Shown here one piece after another: positions 11,160 to 22,141 of a DNA stretch of 64,000 nucleotides. Source of the stretch: Vesta saturnalis (Eukaryota; Arthropoda; Insecta; Coleoptera; Lampyridae); assembly GCA_036346205.1 (NCBI GenBank), contig JARFJB010001944.1:864001-928000 (forward strand), read 5' to 3'. The translations under genes and the position numbers were made by a program. Positions within the stretch are counted from its first letter, which is position 1. Every line of letters begins with the position of its first letter. The notes beneath the pieces are model-generated. The model had not been told where the DNA came from. It did no database searches and saw only the letters and a program-made list of their open reading frames with translations.

Positions 11160-11270
11160 GCGTCACACCGGTGTACCGAACCACTACATTCTCATGTGCC
11201 ATGTCGGTACACCGCTCTGCCGAATCAATGTATGTTTCAGAGACGGTTCGGTACACTGGTGTACCGAAGT
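11160..11270. repeat. piggyBac left subterminal palindromic motifs
   Basis: Three copies of a GGTACACCGGTGTACCG-like palindrome: cacaccggtgtaccgaac near 11164, a damaged ggtacaccgctctgccg near 11208, and ggtacactggtgtaccg near 11250. They mirror the motifs at the other end of the element. Such repeats are plausible transposase-binding sites, which is inference. Confidence 0.75.
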
Positions 11271-11525
11271 CGATGTGTATTTTGAATGACTAGCTTTTAG
11301 ATGTAACAAATCAGTAATGAAACGAAACCGGCACTTTCGCCTCTAGAAAATACTTAGTTTTCTACATCTCTTTCAGGTTTTAGTTGCAGAATACACAAGA
11401 GGAGTACATAGTAATTTTAGTAATTAAACTTTTATTCTACATAAAAATAAGTCATATCGATACAAAAGGGATACAAAACAAAAGGAACACATTAATAAAA
11501 TAACATAAAATGAAAAGTTCATACA

Positions 11526-13595
11526 TTACATATTTTCGTGCAGCTCGTTAAAACACAATAAACAAAGATGCGGTTTTTCGGGGCACTCATTGCAGAAAGT
11601 CGCCACTCGTTTGGCTTTAGAATCTGCATGTTTTTTTCCATGCTCTTCATATAATTTTTTGTAACAATGTCGGCATCTTTTACGGACGGTCCGAACTTGT
11701 CCAGACACTTTTTGTAAACAATGGATCTTTTGCTTTTTTTTAGTAATTGGGATATGCAGTATTGGTTCATTGAGAGTAAATTTTTTTATAATAGTGGTTC
11801 TAAACTTCAAGAGTGGAATCACTTTGCCATTAGAGAAATTTTTATGAAGAGTCGAGGCATTCACAACGCAGGTTCCGAAGATGACTTCCATTGCTACTTT
11901 TTTGTACCACTTGACCGTTTTTCGTAAATTAGAATAGTAGGCAGCTAGCTGATCAGACAGGTCAACTCCTTGTTTGGCTTTGTTATAGCTTATTACGCAG
12001 TCTGGTTTTGTACTAGTATTACCCAGCCTGTTTCGCTTATTTATATCAACTACGTTTCCTTTGTGGTCACTACATGTTGCCATCATTAATACTCGCCTTT
12101 TGTCTGACCATTTAATTATTTTTAATCCTTCTATCGTTTGTACACCCTCAACTTCTCCTCATTTTTGCTGTTTCTTTATCAAAGTGTTCGGAACACCTTT
12201 TCTTTTAGGTCTCAAAGTTCCACAGTAAAAAGTCTTCCGTTCTAACAATTCTTCGGCGAGAGGTATACCACTATAAAAATTATCAGCGTAAAGTATTAGT
12301 CCTTGGTGCATCAAGCCTTCTAGTAACTGTTTACATACTGTATGAGCATGACCAATTTCTTTAGTAGCATTTTCTGTTTTTCTTGAATAAATTTGCATGT
12401 TGTAAGTATAACCTGAAGGCAGACAGAGTTTATATAGTTTAACACCATATTTGTGTGTTTTATTAGGAATATATTGGCGAAAAAATAGACGTCCTCGCCA
12501 CGGAACCATACCTTCATCTACAACCACTTCCTTACCCGGAGTTATGACATTTTTAAAATTGTTTAAAAACTGATCTAATAGGCCTTGTATTTTATGCAAT
12601 CTGCTATTATTATTGTTTTCATTATTTGTAAAGTGCCAATAATTCAAAAGTTGCAGAAATCTATCCCGTCGCATTAGTCTTTTTATGTAAGCGTTAGCGA
12701 ACATCTCGTCACTTGACCAATACATACATATATCGGACAGACGTTCGATACCCATTAACATAAGAATCCCGAGAAATGTTCTTACTTCACTGGAAGTAGT
12801 ATCAGACCACTTTTTAGTCTTCTTGCTTGGTGTTTTATCATTAACAGTTTGATTGGCATAACGATTAGTTCCAGTGACCATGTATTCTACAATTGCGCCT
12901 GACAAAAACAACGTAAATAGATCATATGGATTGTTGGTACCAATATCACTTCGAAGAAATATATCCGAGTTCGGGTACTCCTCACACGAAAGTTCATTTT
13001 CGTCTGAAATACGAAACCAGTTTATCTTTCTCACTTTTGTCACTTTATTTTTTGTAACGTAGGATGAAACATATACCACATTTGGACTGACACTTTCATC
13101 TATTATTACCGGAATATCTTCGTCAATTTCAAGATCGGTTAATTCTTCGGATGAGTCTGATTCAGCTGAATTTTCACTAGTTTCTAGGTAATTTGGATCG
13201 GCGTCACTGTCATCAAAACTATCAGATTCATGCCCCTGTTCATCCTGACTTGAAGTGCCTGCGACAACTGGTGTTAATTTACTGGGTCCCGGTAATGACA
13301 CATGGACATTTGATACCGTATCACATATCGAATCAGAAACATTTGATACCGTATAAATTGTGGAATTCGAAATATTAGTTGATGGCAGTTCAAAATGTTC
13401 ATGTTCGCTGTTTGATACCGTCTCGTATATTGAATCAGAAACTTTTGGTGCCATATAATTTGTTGAATCCGAAATATTAGTTGATTGCTGCTCTAAGTGT
13501 TCATGTTCGCTGTTATCACTCAATGGTAACACGTTTATCATTTTCAGTATTTTACCACTTCTACTATTACACATAATAATTTTACGTTTGGACAT
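11526..13595 (-). pseudogene. piggyBac transposase, one in-frame TGA, otherwise open
   Basis: Starting at ATG 13595-13593 the frame is open for 478 codons, meets TGA at 12161-12159, and continues in the same frame to a stop at 11526. Total is 689 residues counting the stop position. The three catalytic Asp positions of the DDE_Tnp_1_7 (piggyBac) fold are visible: D360 in VVVDEGMVPWRGR, D438 in LYADNFYSG and D545 in GVDLSDQ. The spacings of 78 and 107 are close to those of the cabbage-looper enzyme. The C-terminus is a Cys/His-rich domain (CRHCYKK, CNECPEKPHLCLLCF). The N-terminus (about residues 25-100) is acidic and Ser-rich and contains an internal duplication of an SNSEHEH/STNIS unit, followed by a D/E/S-rich stretch to about 165. 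The TGA follows LIKKQQK, just before the conserved GE dipeptide. It could be a real nonsense mutation, an edited or readthrough codon, or an assembly error. Confidence 0.93.
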
Positions 13596-13795
13596 ATTTA
13601 CTGATTATGCACAATATTTTATAAATAATAATTATAAGTATGTTATAATCCAGAAAATTCGAAGGCTCTAAACATGTATAGACACAAGTATAGACACCCT
13701 CACTGCTTCTCTTCATCTGTGAAGCAATCACTTGGTTTCTCGTCACCCCCACCAAGTTTACAGATCAAGAGCACGTGTCGCTTACTTGTAAGTTA

Positions 13796-13908
13796 GGCCG
13801 CAGCGGCACACCGGTGTACCGCCAATGTATATTATAGGACGGAGCGGTACACCGGTATACCGCAGATGTACATCATAGGACGAAGCGGCACACCGGTGTA
13901 CCGATGGT
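13796..13908. repeat. piggyBac right subterminal 41-bp tandem repeat, three units
   Basis: Units start at 13796, 13837 and 13878, a period of 41 bp. Each has GGNCGNAGCGG, then the near-palindrome (T/C)ACACCGGTRTACCG, then a gNNNatgtaNatNata spacer. The third is partial. The palindromes match those at the left end. Confidence 0.88.
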
Positions 13909-14067
13909 GTTTTTTTGAAAAAAGTATAAGAATATGGTGAATTATAGTTATTTTCGTTACCTTTGTAACATATATAACCAATTTATTGAGAAATATGAGT
14001 TCGTCCCTACAGAATTATTATTACATAACAAAAATAAGAAAATACTCACCCGGCGGGAACGTGTTAA

Positions 14068-15537
14068 AAATAAATCTAGATGCGAAAGATTGGGTGAACG
14101 AGCAGGTCACAAAATTGGTGCTGTCGTTCCCATCCAAATATTAGGATAACGTAAATTAGTCACTAACTACACGGGAATTATGTGCGGGAGCTCCGTCTTG
14201 CTGAAATATGACATTGCAATACAGTGCTAATGGAAGACGCTCTATCGAAATATTTCATTGAGTTTAATGTTCCTTCATGCATGTGATAATAAAAACGTCC
14301 ATTTTTAATGCAGCACCACACATTTATTCCAAATTTCCCTTGCCTCCTGTGGACAACACTGACATGAGCGTTAGTATCTGCCCAGTAAGGTGACTTGTGA
14401 TTATTAAAAATACCATCACTACTGATATGCCCCTCGTCAGACCATGCAATAGAGTTTGAAAAATTGAGTATATTTTGGAACTGACTTATGTACCAGTTAA
14501 GAACTCAGTACGCCGCCTTCTGCCGTCTATAGTCAAAAAATGTTCTTTCCGAAATCTATAGCAATGGTATTTGTGTATCTTTAAAATTCGAAAGGCTTTA
14601 CTTCGCGACATTCCTAGATTAACCATTTGTCTAGATGAAATTGATGGCTCTGCTTCGACTTGTCCTAAGACGATCATTGAATTTTCTTCAGAATTTCGTT
14701 TAAAGTAAGTTTTTGGCCTGGGATTTTTAAAAGAACCGAATTCAATTAAATTTTTCTGTAACCTAACTTTAATTAAGATATTGTTTTGAGCTAGCAAAAA
14801 TTTTAATTTTTATTAACTATACCGTTTAAAAATTTATTTGGCTGCTGCCTTTCAGGAACATTTTGTAAGTATAATTCCACATTCTTATCACATTCGGATA
14901 ATATGAAACACTTTAACATGCAAAATTTTTCTGAAGTTGCATAATTAGGCATGTTAATAATTAAATTCTAAGACCACTTTGTTGCACACTTCTAATTTTT
15001 AATTTGTTATTTGACATATGGGTATCATTTGTTTTTACTCAAATAAATCTCAGCCTCCTATGCCTACTGTGTATTCTTAATATAAAACGTAAATAAGAAA
15101 AACTTAAAAAATCTATTAATCATTAAAATAGCATAGAAGTATTATATATTTTTGAAAAGCACAAAAAAATGTCATTTAAAACTGTTATAGCCAACTATGG
15201 TTTCCACATAAAAAAATACAACTTCATGTCATATCTTTGTAAATTAAGGAGGTATTAAAAATGTGAATGCACTAACGGGTTCCACTTAAAAAGGTGCCTT
15301 AAGAATGTTTTTACAGTTTGTCGATACATTTAGAAATAAAAAAGTTATTCAAGTTTTTCAAAATCGCCATTTTTTCAATTTTGGCTAATTGCGCAATAAC
15401 GGTCAGAGATATCCTGATTATGACTATTGGATCTTAATTAACACCAAAATCGAGCACAAGGACCCCATATTACTTTTTGTCTATCTGTAATAGAAAGGGT
15501 ACTTCCCATAAGAAAACATAGAAAAAGAACCATCCTG
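14068..15537 (-). mobile_element. Tc1/mariner (IS630-like) transposon remnant carrying the transposase 5' part
   Basis: The transposase is read leftward from ATG 14952. The start MPNYATSEKFCMLKCF and the later VPERQQPNKF fit the helix-turn-helix DUF4817-type N-terminus of insect mariner-like proteins. The ORF at 14797-14486 gives PSISSRQMVNLGMSRSKAFR, a second HTH. Further down are AWSDEGHISSDGIFNNH (first catalytic Asp), VVHRRQGKFGINVWC, and after a frame change QQDGAPAHNSR (second Asp) and RSPNLSHLDLF. The gene then meets the piggyBac TTAA and resumes at 11140. The probable outer end is 15537: the inverse complement starts CAGGATGGTTC with TA at 15538-15539, the form of a Tc1/mariner TIR. 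Several frameshifts and stops make it inactive. The left end of the element was not found. Confidence 0.75.
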
Positions 15538-15539
15538 TA

Positions 15540-16962
15540 CAATCTATGTTTAACAATTATAAAAAAATTTATCTTGAATAATTATACGGATTGCTAATTT
15601 TTACATTTTAATTAAGTAAAACGTGCATTCCCAAATATTTAATTAACGCCAGTTTAATAAAATTTAAATATATTGTTTTTTAATTACGATTTTAAAATAA
15701 ATATCTGTTTGCGATGCATTTCTTGTAACGATAGTATTACAAAATATATGGTTATTTACTATAATTAAAAACGTAATATTTTACTTTGAGAGAAAACTGT
15801 ATTGAAAAACTTTGCTATAACATGATATATAATGAATGATCATTGTGATGATATGTCTTAATTAGCGGCCTAATTGACATAATTGATTTACTATCGTTAG
15901 ATTCCTTTTAGTGCGTATCATGAATAACTGAATAACACTACATATTTTAAATTGTACTTGCGGAAGATTGAGGAATTTTTTTTCTCTTAATTGCGCTAAT
16001 TAGTGCTGTGATTTTGTGGAAACCGTCAATCATCGTAAGATCTGGTGCAATCGTCCATGCGTGAGTAGTGATTATTTGCTTTATGCTAATATCAATGGAG
16101 AACGTTAACACTTACCTGTGACTATAAACTTCTTTTTTAATTTATTTATTAAAAACGTCTAAATCAAAATGCTTAATATCGAATTATAATCATGGTCAGA
16201 TTAAGTGAAAGTGAACGTACGTGTTAAGTGCTCCATAATTAATCTCAGATTTTGGGCGGATACGAGTAAGTTTTTCATCTAAGTTTACATATACAATACT
16301 AAAATATAATTATAGACTAGGCAGAAAAAAAACCACAAACAAAAACTGAACAGTGCTTTAAATAAGTTGCTTTAAAAAAATAGAAACTAAACAGTTAGTA
16401 ACGTTAAAAGATAAGTCTTATTGCACCTGCAAAGGGTGAATTGTAAATATTTACGATCAAGAACAATACTGGCAACCCAAATAGCAACTGTGAATTTATT
16501 AATACATTCATATAACACCGCTGCCAAATTAGCAGCCATAATACTTTCCCATATATGTAAACAAATTTTGACCAAACATTTGTAATAAGCAACTTCAAAG
16601 TCCACAATACCTGTATTTGAGTCATATCGGTTTCTAAACACGATAATCCTCCATTTTTAATCTGCAATTTTCCGCCGACTTTCCAAAAAATTGGTTTATA
16701 AATTAAAAACTTCCCAATTTGCACCCTAAGAACGGTGCGCCACTGGTTATTTTTTTAAATTTGAAATTATATAAAAAGTATGTTTGTTTTTTAATTTTGT
16801 AAATTTTTAAAATCTGAAGCAATGATTTTTTTTAATTTTCTAAGCCCCTAAAAATGACCTGCCAACGGTTGGAACGAAATTGACCCAGATTTTATGGCAA
16901 AGAGTTTTTGTACCAAATTACATATCGATAACTTTAAGCGTTCAAAAGATATCGCGTACGCC
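15540..16962. other. AT-rich, no feature seen
   Basis: No coding match or bounded repeat. Short minus-strand ORFs at 16387-16724 overlap each other and match nothing I know. Confidence 0.4.
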
Positions 16963-17012
16963 CCCCCCCCACACACACGCACGCACGCACGTGCATACAC
17001 ACAGACACGAAT
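16963..17012. repeat. C10 run and CA/CACG microsatellite
   Basis: A run of about ten C precedes acacacacgcacgcacgcac and a short CACAGACAC tail. The left flank (ttacatatcgataactttaagcg) has the gttatcgatatgtaa look of other repeat flanks here, but its family was not resolved. Confidence 0.8.
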
Positions 17013-17276
17013 TTTTTTTTCTGAAAATGTGTTTTTCGCGTTGTTTAGGCCATAAAACGCTGAGAAATGCAACACAAAGTTTTGAAAATTTAAACCGATT
17101 ACATAGCTTTCTCTTTACGCGTGAATATATGAGAAAGCAATAACAAGTTTTAATTAATTAAACATGCATAAATTAAATATACAATTAATCTGTCTGAAAG
17201 CGGATACTCGGCAGATGAGGGCAAGTGGTAAAAGAAAGACGATCAGGTTAAAGATATCGAAGAAAGTAAAAAAATA

Positions 17277-17564
17277 ATGAGAACATCAAATAAAAATAAG
17301 GCCATGAAACAAAATACTGAAATGAAAGGGTTTATAAGAGAAATCTTTGACGAGTTAAAAGAAATGAGAAAGGAACATAGCCAATACAGAGTAAATCAAA
17401 AGCTACAGGAAAAAATATTGGAGCTAAAGACAAAATTCGAAGAGATAGACATAACTGAACACGAAGTGGAGCCACTAGGAAGCAATATAATAGTCAACGC
17501 AATAAAAACTATGGATTTCAATAAAGAAGAAATTGTTAGCAAAGTTAATAATGCTAGAAATTAA
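17277..17564 (+). CDS. Hypothetical 95-residue coiled-coil ORF, possibly LINE ORF1-like
   Basis: Starts at ATG 17277 and encodes a highly charged Lys/Glu-rich peptide. Its middle, IREIFDELKEMRKEHSQYR, followed by a leucine-spaced LQEKILELKTKFEEI, is predicted by eye to be a coiled coil. The open frame also extends weakly upstream (RMRASGKRK-like). The composition resembles the N-terminal coiled coils of some LINE proteins such as the one at 46851 in this window, but no diagnostic motif is present. It has no identified partner ORF downstream. Function unknown; it may be a chance ORF. Confidence 0.3.
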   Translation: MRTSNKNKAMKQNTEMKGFIREIFDELKEMRKEHSQYRVNQKLQEKILELKTKFEEIDITEHEVEPLGSNIIVNAIKTMDFNKEEIVSKVNNARN

Positions 17565-18599
17565 GGCGAAAGTAAAAAAAGAACGATAAAAGTTAATGAT
17601 GTGTGTACTAGAAAAGGGCTACTTTCTGCAAACAATGGTACCCCCAATTAGAACAGCAATTCATTCGTGGAAACAATTAGATAATTAAGTCAATCGTAAC
17701 ACGATTACATTTCAAGACTGGCTGGTAACCTAATACAACCCTAAACAACTTTAAAACTTCAAATAAGTCAGAGCCAAATGACAAATGTTTGCCATTAACA
17801 GATACACAATTCGAAAGGGCCGTTGTCATCGGAACCTGATTTTTCCAATAAAGTAGACGTTACGAACAACATGGATGAAATGATCACGATTGCAGATAGG
17901 AAATGTAAAAAAAGTGAACAATGTACATGTACTAGCAAAAAATCCATTCTCGAGCACACGCACACATGGGCACACAAGCACACTGGCACACGGCCACTCG
18001 GACGCATACAGGCAGAGCGTACCATATTTCAACCATAGGACAAAAATGAAACACTCTCATTGGTCCGCTTTGACATGTTTTGTCTGGTTAGAGTCATAGT
18101 CAGGTACGGTTGGTTGCAATACTATCATATTTGATTTTTCTATCTTAATAATTTTTGAGGATGTATACATTACAGGTGTGTTAAAAAAAATGGGTTGGTA
18201 ATGTTTATTCCACACAAATACATATATGTGTTATGGGATACATGTAGGTACATGAGTAAACCAACAACTATGTTCCATGCGATTTTGAATTAGGAACATT
18301 GTTACGTTAAGAGCTAAGGTTCTCTTCCTTTTCATTCTTTCGCCAGAAGCTGGACGACCACTTGGTATCTGTTTGCTTCCCCTGGTGACTCCAGGCTTTC
18401 TTCGGAATATTACCGTCGGCTGAACGCGAATTGCAGATCCGTGAAGTTTTCTTAGAACAATGAGATTTCCATAGCTACTTAAGAAGGTATCCCAACTATT
18501 TTTTGTTCTAACTTTTCAACAGAATACCTTTCTTCTATGCCAAATATGAAGACAAAACTTCGGCCACGTGTTTACATAGTTTTCCTAGTCTTTCGTGCT
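17565..18599. other. No gene seen; CA-rich patch at about 17955-18015
   Basis: A degenerate CA tract (gcacacgcacacatgggcac and continuation) lies at 17955-18010. The rest is unremarkable. Part of 18480-18599 may be the far 3' end of the MULE remnant but I could not confirm it. Confidence 0.4.
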
Positions 18600-19320
18600 C
18601 ACCAGTGCAAGATCCTAAGTTTTGAAATTTCAATATGAAGCTTTTTTAATTAGAGGCTTTAAAAGAAGTCTCGCGGCCATTTTCAAAATTTCTTAGGCGT
18701 CTGATTTAATATTGCTTTAACACTGTACAAGTAAAATCGACTTGAGCCACTAAATACATAAATTACAACGATTAAGGACGATATCTTTGTACAGACGAAT
18801 GGATACTTCGGAATAGTTATTGGTCTGGTTTCCATGTGTGGTTGAATTTCGATAGGCTACACACCACTGTTGTTTTCGATTAGTATGTTTTAATGTAACG
18901 TATCCACTGTGGATAGGGACTCCCAATTACATTTGTTACCGCCTCTTCAAACGCTTCTTTTGCTCCACATTCAGTGGACAAAATTAATATTTTTTTAAAT
19001 GTATTGTACAAAACCTTGCGATGCTCTTTTAAAACCTTTTTTCCATAGCCACTTACATACAGCCTGCTCCACATGAAATGAACAAAGCAGTCTTAGCTTA
19101 GCTGCAGGGAAAACTCCTAGAGCTAGACGCTCAGCATCACTATCATCGGTCATGATGATTTTGGTTGTCTGTAGCCACAAAATGCCTTATCACCAAGAAT
19201 GTCTAAAACAGCTTTGAAACCATGTGTATAATCCAGTTGTGTTTGATTTTTTGTAATTATGACTGCAAGTGGTACCGCTCCGCAAACGGCTACTGTTAAT
19301 AAAAATGTTATCACATGTGA
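18600..19320 (-). pseudogene. MULE-type transposase remnant
   Basis: Read leftward in several frames. About 19320-19195: AVCGAVPLAVIITKNQTQ followed by YTHGFKAVLDIL. About 19175-18995: KIIMTDDSDAERLALGVFP and LRLLCSFHVEQAVCKWLWK, the core of the MULE transposase domain with a catalytic Asp in MTDDSDAE and the C-x-F-H-V-x-Q-A signature. About 19074-18880: a helical segment ending SPYPQWIRYIKTYW. About 18880-18700: CLAYRNSTTHGNQTNNYSE followed by SIRLYKDIVL, the conserved tail with the THGNQTNNYSE block. Frameshifts occur near 19175 and 18890 and stops are present. The family normally moves DNA by a cut-and-paste DDE reaction; this copy is dead. Confidence 0.8.
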
Positions 19321-19329
19321 AAATACTTA

Positions 19330-20142
19330 TCTTTTTTGGGTTTTTTTTAATGGTGTATGTTAAATTATACAATCTAAACGTTTCGATAACACTTACAGTT
19401 ATCTTCGTCAGTAGTAATTTTATCTATTAAAATTGTTAGAGATGTTGAAGAAACAATTTAGTCAAAGTTGAAAGATTAAAACATAAACATCAGCCTGCTA
19501 TTAATATAACAGTTTGAGAAACGTATAAAGCCAGCTACAGAATTAAATGTTCGTAAAGAGTAACTAGGTCATTAAAAATTAAATATTGTTAAACTGTGTC
19601 AAAGATGACAAATCGGAACAACCTCTAAACGGTCGAAGGCTAACAATAAAAAATGTCAGCCAAAAAACACATTTAACAAAATTTAACCAAGTTATGAAAA
19701 ACTTCAATTTGAAAATGACAGAAGCATTCACAAATATATACACGATATCAATTAAAATAATGCAATTAAATCTAACACAGAAATAGCTTAGTCAATAAAT
19801 GTGATTGTTATTAACAATGAAAAGCATAATGCATAATGTTTTTTGTAATTTTTAATTTTAATTGTACTTATGTTAAATTATAGTGCTGTGGTAATTTAAC
19901 ATATAATTGGTAAAGCATTTGCTTCAAGATTAAATTATTATTTTATTAATCAAATTAGGTGTCATTTCAGTTTGTTAATATCGCTGTGCACTATACGTAT
20001 ATGAAATATGTATCGTTTAGGCATTGTATGGTTAATTGCAGTATGCGTAGTGGTAGTTGACATATCTTCTCAATGATTTTCAGTTTTCTATTGGTACGTT
20101 GGTAACTAATAAGATCACGTTGAAACGAGTACGAGTTCGGGA
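19330..20142. other. AT-rich, no gene; AATAAA on the minus strand at 19947-19942
   Basis: No coding match. TTTATT at 19942-19947 is an AATAAA on the minus strand, about 200 nt past the stop of the exon candidate at 20143. In DNA this AT-rich it is weak evidence for polyadenylation. Confidence 0.35.
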
Positions 20143-20535
20143 TTATGTGTTTGGTGCAATATTTCCAAATAATGTTAGGAGTTCTTCACGTGCGTTGTCG
20201 CTGTTGTCACGTGTGGCTGCAGCTGTCCAAATACTTTGGTACTCGTTGTAGCGGAGATATGATGGAACAACTGGTGGTTGGGGTACATATTTCTTGTGTA
20301 CCGTAGGTAAGACATATATTCTTTGACACTTTTCTCTTGGTATTAGCGTTTTCGGTATACCTTCGCCCATTGGCGATTCCATCATTTTCTCCAAGTTGGG
20401 TAGGTACTGATGATTTGGTATGTTCCATTCTTTCGTAAATTCTCCATTTTTGTACGTATTCTTCTCTGTTAAGTAATGATATCTGCAGCGTTCCCGTCGC
20501 AGTACTGCAAACTCTACCACATTCTATATGGAAAT
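20143..20535 (-). CDS. Candidate terminal coding exon of an unrecognised host gene
   Basis: An open frame of about 125 codons ends with TAA at 20145-20143. Its composition is balanced and protein-like, unlike the low-complexity ORFs around it: ERCRYHYLTEKNTYKNGEFT near the start, MMESPMGEGIPKTLIPREK in the middle, RIYVLPTVHKKYVPQPPVVP later, and an end in LLTLFGNIAPNT. The frame is closed upstream by TAG at the same place as a plausible acceptor (TATCATTTCCATATAG then AATGTGG, about 20529), so a spliced 3'-terminal exon is a reasonable reading. No in-frame ATG begins it. I do not recognise the protein. The Pro-rich and Tyr/Arg-rich style is reminiscent of small structural proteins, but no function is assigned. 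No upstream exon was found in the window. Confidence 0.45.
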
Positions 20536-20587
20536 GATATACTAACGCATTTTACACACAACTTGACTTTACATCATGCAAGAAGAA

Positions 20588-21226
20588 ACATCTGGTGTGG
20601 AACATCACACTACCTTCCCACCTACAAAGTGGAAATAATAAGTTAATTTAAAAACTTTATGTCAGATAGAGAATTAAAGACATAAACACATGTTAACGTA
20701 AAAAAATTCCAAAGCCGCCCGCTTCCATAAAAATATCGATAATACATCTTCACATTAAAAAACTTTATAAAAAAAATTTATGTAAAATTAAATTTTCGTT
20801 AAAAAATACGTCTATACTTTTTCTTATAAAATTAATCGTTATTCAGATAATGAAAAAATTTGAACTAACACTTAAATTCTACCTTACGAATGTTTGCTAA
20901 ATTGCATAGAACATAATTAATCGATACGTTTAAGGTTTATATCTATGTATTTTTATATCTTTGAAATGTGCAGCGTCTTAGAAATAAAAGCCAAATTAAA
21001 ATAAGCTTAAATTCAAAATTTTAGGTACGTAGGTATTGCCGTTCTGGAGTTATCGTGGATACCAGCATACATTCACATAGACATACACACGGGCACACAC
21101 AGACACCCAGACATGATAACCGATCTTGGGTAATAAGTCGACGTAGCGATAGTGAAAAAAAAGTAGAGTGCATAACCTCATATACCCACATATGTATATG
21201 TAGGTTGGAAGGTAAAAATTAAAAAC
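20588..21226 (+). repeat. Rep-A copy, near full length
   Basis: Starts with catctggtgtggaacatcac then taccttcccacctacaaag, and ends with tatgtaggttggaaggta at about 21197-21214, so the two ends are inverted relative to each other. The interior has the shared blocks aaagccgcccgctt, ctttataaaaaaaatttatg, aatacgtctata and gttctggagttatcgtgga, then a CA-type tract (21062-21115) and gatcttgggtaataagtcga. No protein is encoded. Confidence 0.75.
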
Positions 21227-21885
21227 CTCTTTTTTATACGTTCATAACGAAACCAGGCAACATTGTAAAAACAAAAGGATAATGTCATAATGAAGTTTAA
21301 AACTTCATGTCAGATAGATATTAATATATACATGTAAATGTAAAGTATCTGGTATGCAACACCAACCTACAAAATGGAAACTGATATCAATGAAATAATT
21401 TTAATACTTTTTTTTAGGACAATTATGCAACCTCTTTTATAAGAAGGTCATTACGAAAATAGACAACATTGTAAACACAAAAACATTAATCTATGTCAAA
21501 CAGACGTTTCAAACTTTATGCCAAGCGAGGTTAATAGACGCCTAGATGTTAATTTAAATTAAAAGAAATGAAATAATTTTAATCTCAATTTTTTTTAAAG
21601 ATAATTATGCAACCTCTTTTTTATACGTTCATATCGAAAACAGGGAGCATTGTAAAAACAAAAACAATAATCTATGTCAGAATGACGTTTAAAACTTCAT
21701 ATCAGATAGAGATCAATAGACCTAAATACATGTTAACATAAAAAGAAAATGTCAAAGGCGCCAACTGGCGATGATACAGCTTCAGCATTTTCAACTATAT
21801 TTATTTAATTTTTACATTTATTTCGCTTTACATTAAAAAACTTTATAAAAAAAATTTATGTAAAACTAAATTTTGTTGAAATATC
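21227..21885 (+). repeat. Two or more partial, overlapping Rep-A left halves
   Basis: Blocks cctcttttttatacgttcat and acaggNaacattgtaaaaac recur at about 21227, 21430 and 21612. Each is followed by atNtatgtca and actt(c/t)atgNcagatagag. A left terminus (gtatctggtatgcaacacc) is near 21349. This is a tandem or nested mosaic of the family. The last copy stops near 21885, where the Penelope-like element begins, and resumes at 22905. Confidence 0.65.
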
Positions 21886-22022
21886 TGGAACACTGGAAAT
21901 GTGTCAGGGTCTGTAACAAACAAAATACACCCACGTACCACACAACATTAAAAAACACCGAACGCGTTTCAATAGCTAGTCTATCATCATCAGCGGTTCA
22001 CTAGGGCGAACTAAGAAAATTT

Positions 22023-22124
<102 letters not shown>

Positions 22125-22141
22125 ACCTGGTGAAAGTGAAG

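Larger units (their letters stand above)
11145..14063 (-). mobile_element. piggyBac-superfamily DNA transposon, near complete
   Basis: TTAA at 11141-11144 and at 14064-14067 are the target-site duplication. The terminal inverted repeats begin CACGTTCC on both ends: left CACGTTCCGCACGGCG, right in inverse complement CACGTTCCCGCCGGGTG. The element is 2919 bp and holds one transposase gene read leftward (13595-11526). Subterminal palindromic repeats built on CACACCGGTGTACCG lie at both ends. It interrupts an older Tc1/mariner remnant, so it is the younger insertion. The only obvious defect in its coding region is one stop codon. Non-coding subterminal parts are 11145-11525 and 13596-14063. Confidence 0.93.

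Noticed and set aside
12086..12161. A frameshift separating the two piggyBac ORFs
   Set aside because: Both ORFs are in the same frame; the break is a single TGA and the intervening codons are open.
11870..12517. Additional ORFs inside the piggyBac transposase (11721-11927 plus, 12320-12517 minus)
   Set aside because: Shadows of the transposase frame, which alone carries the catalytic motifs.
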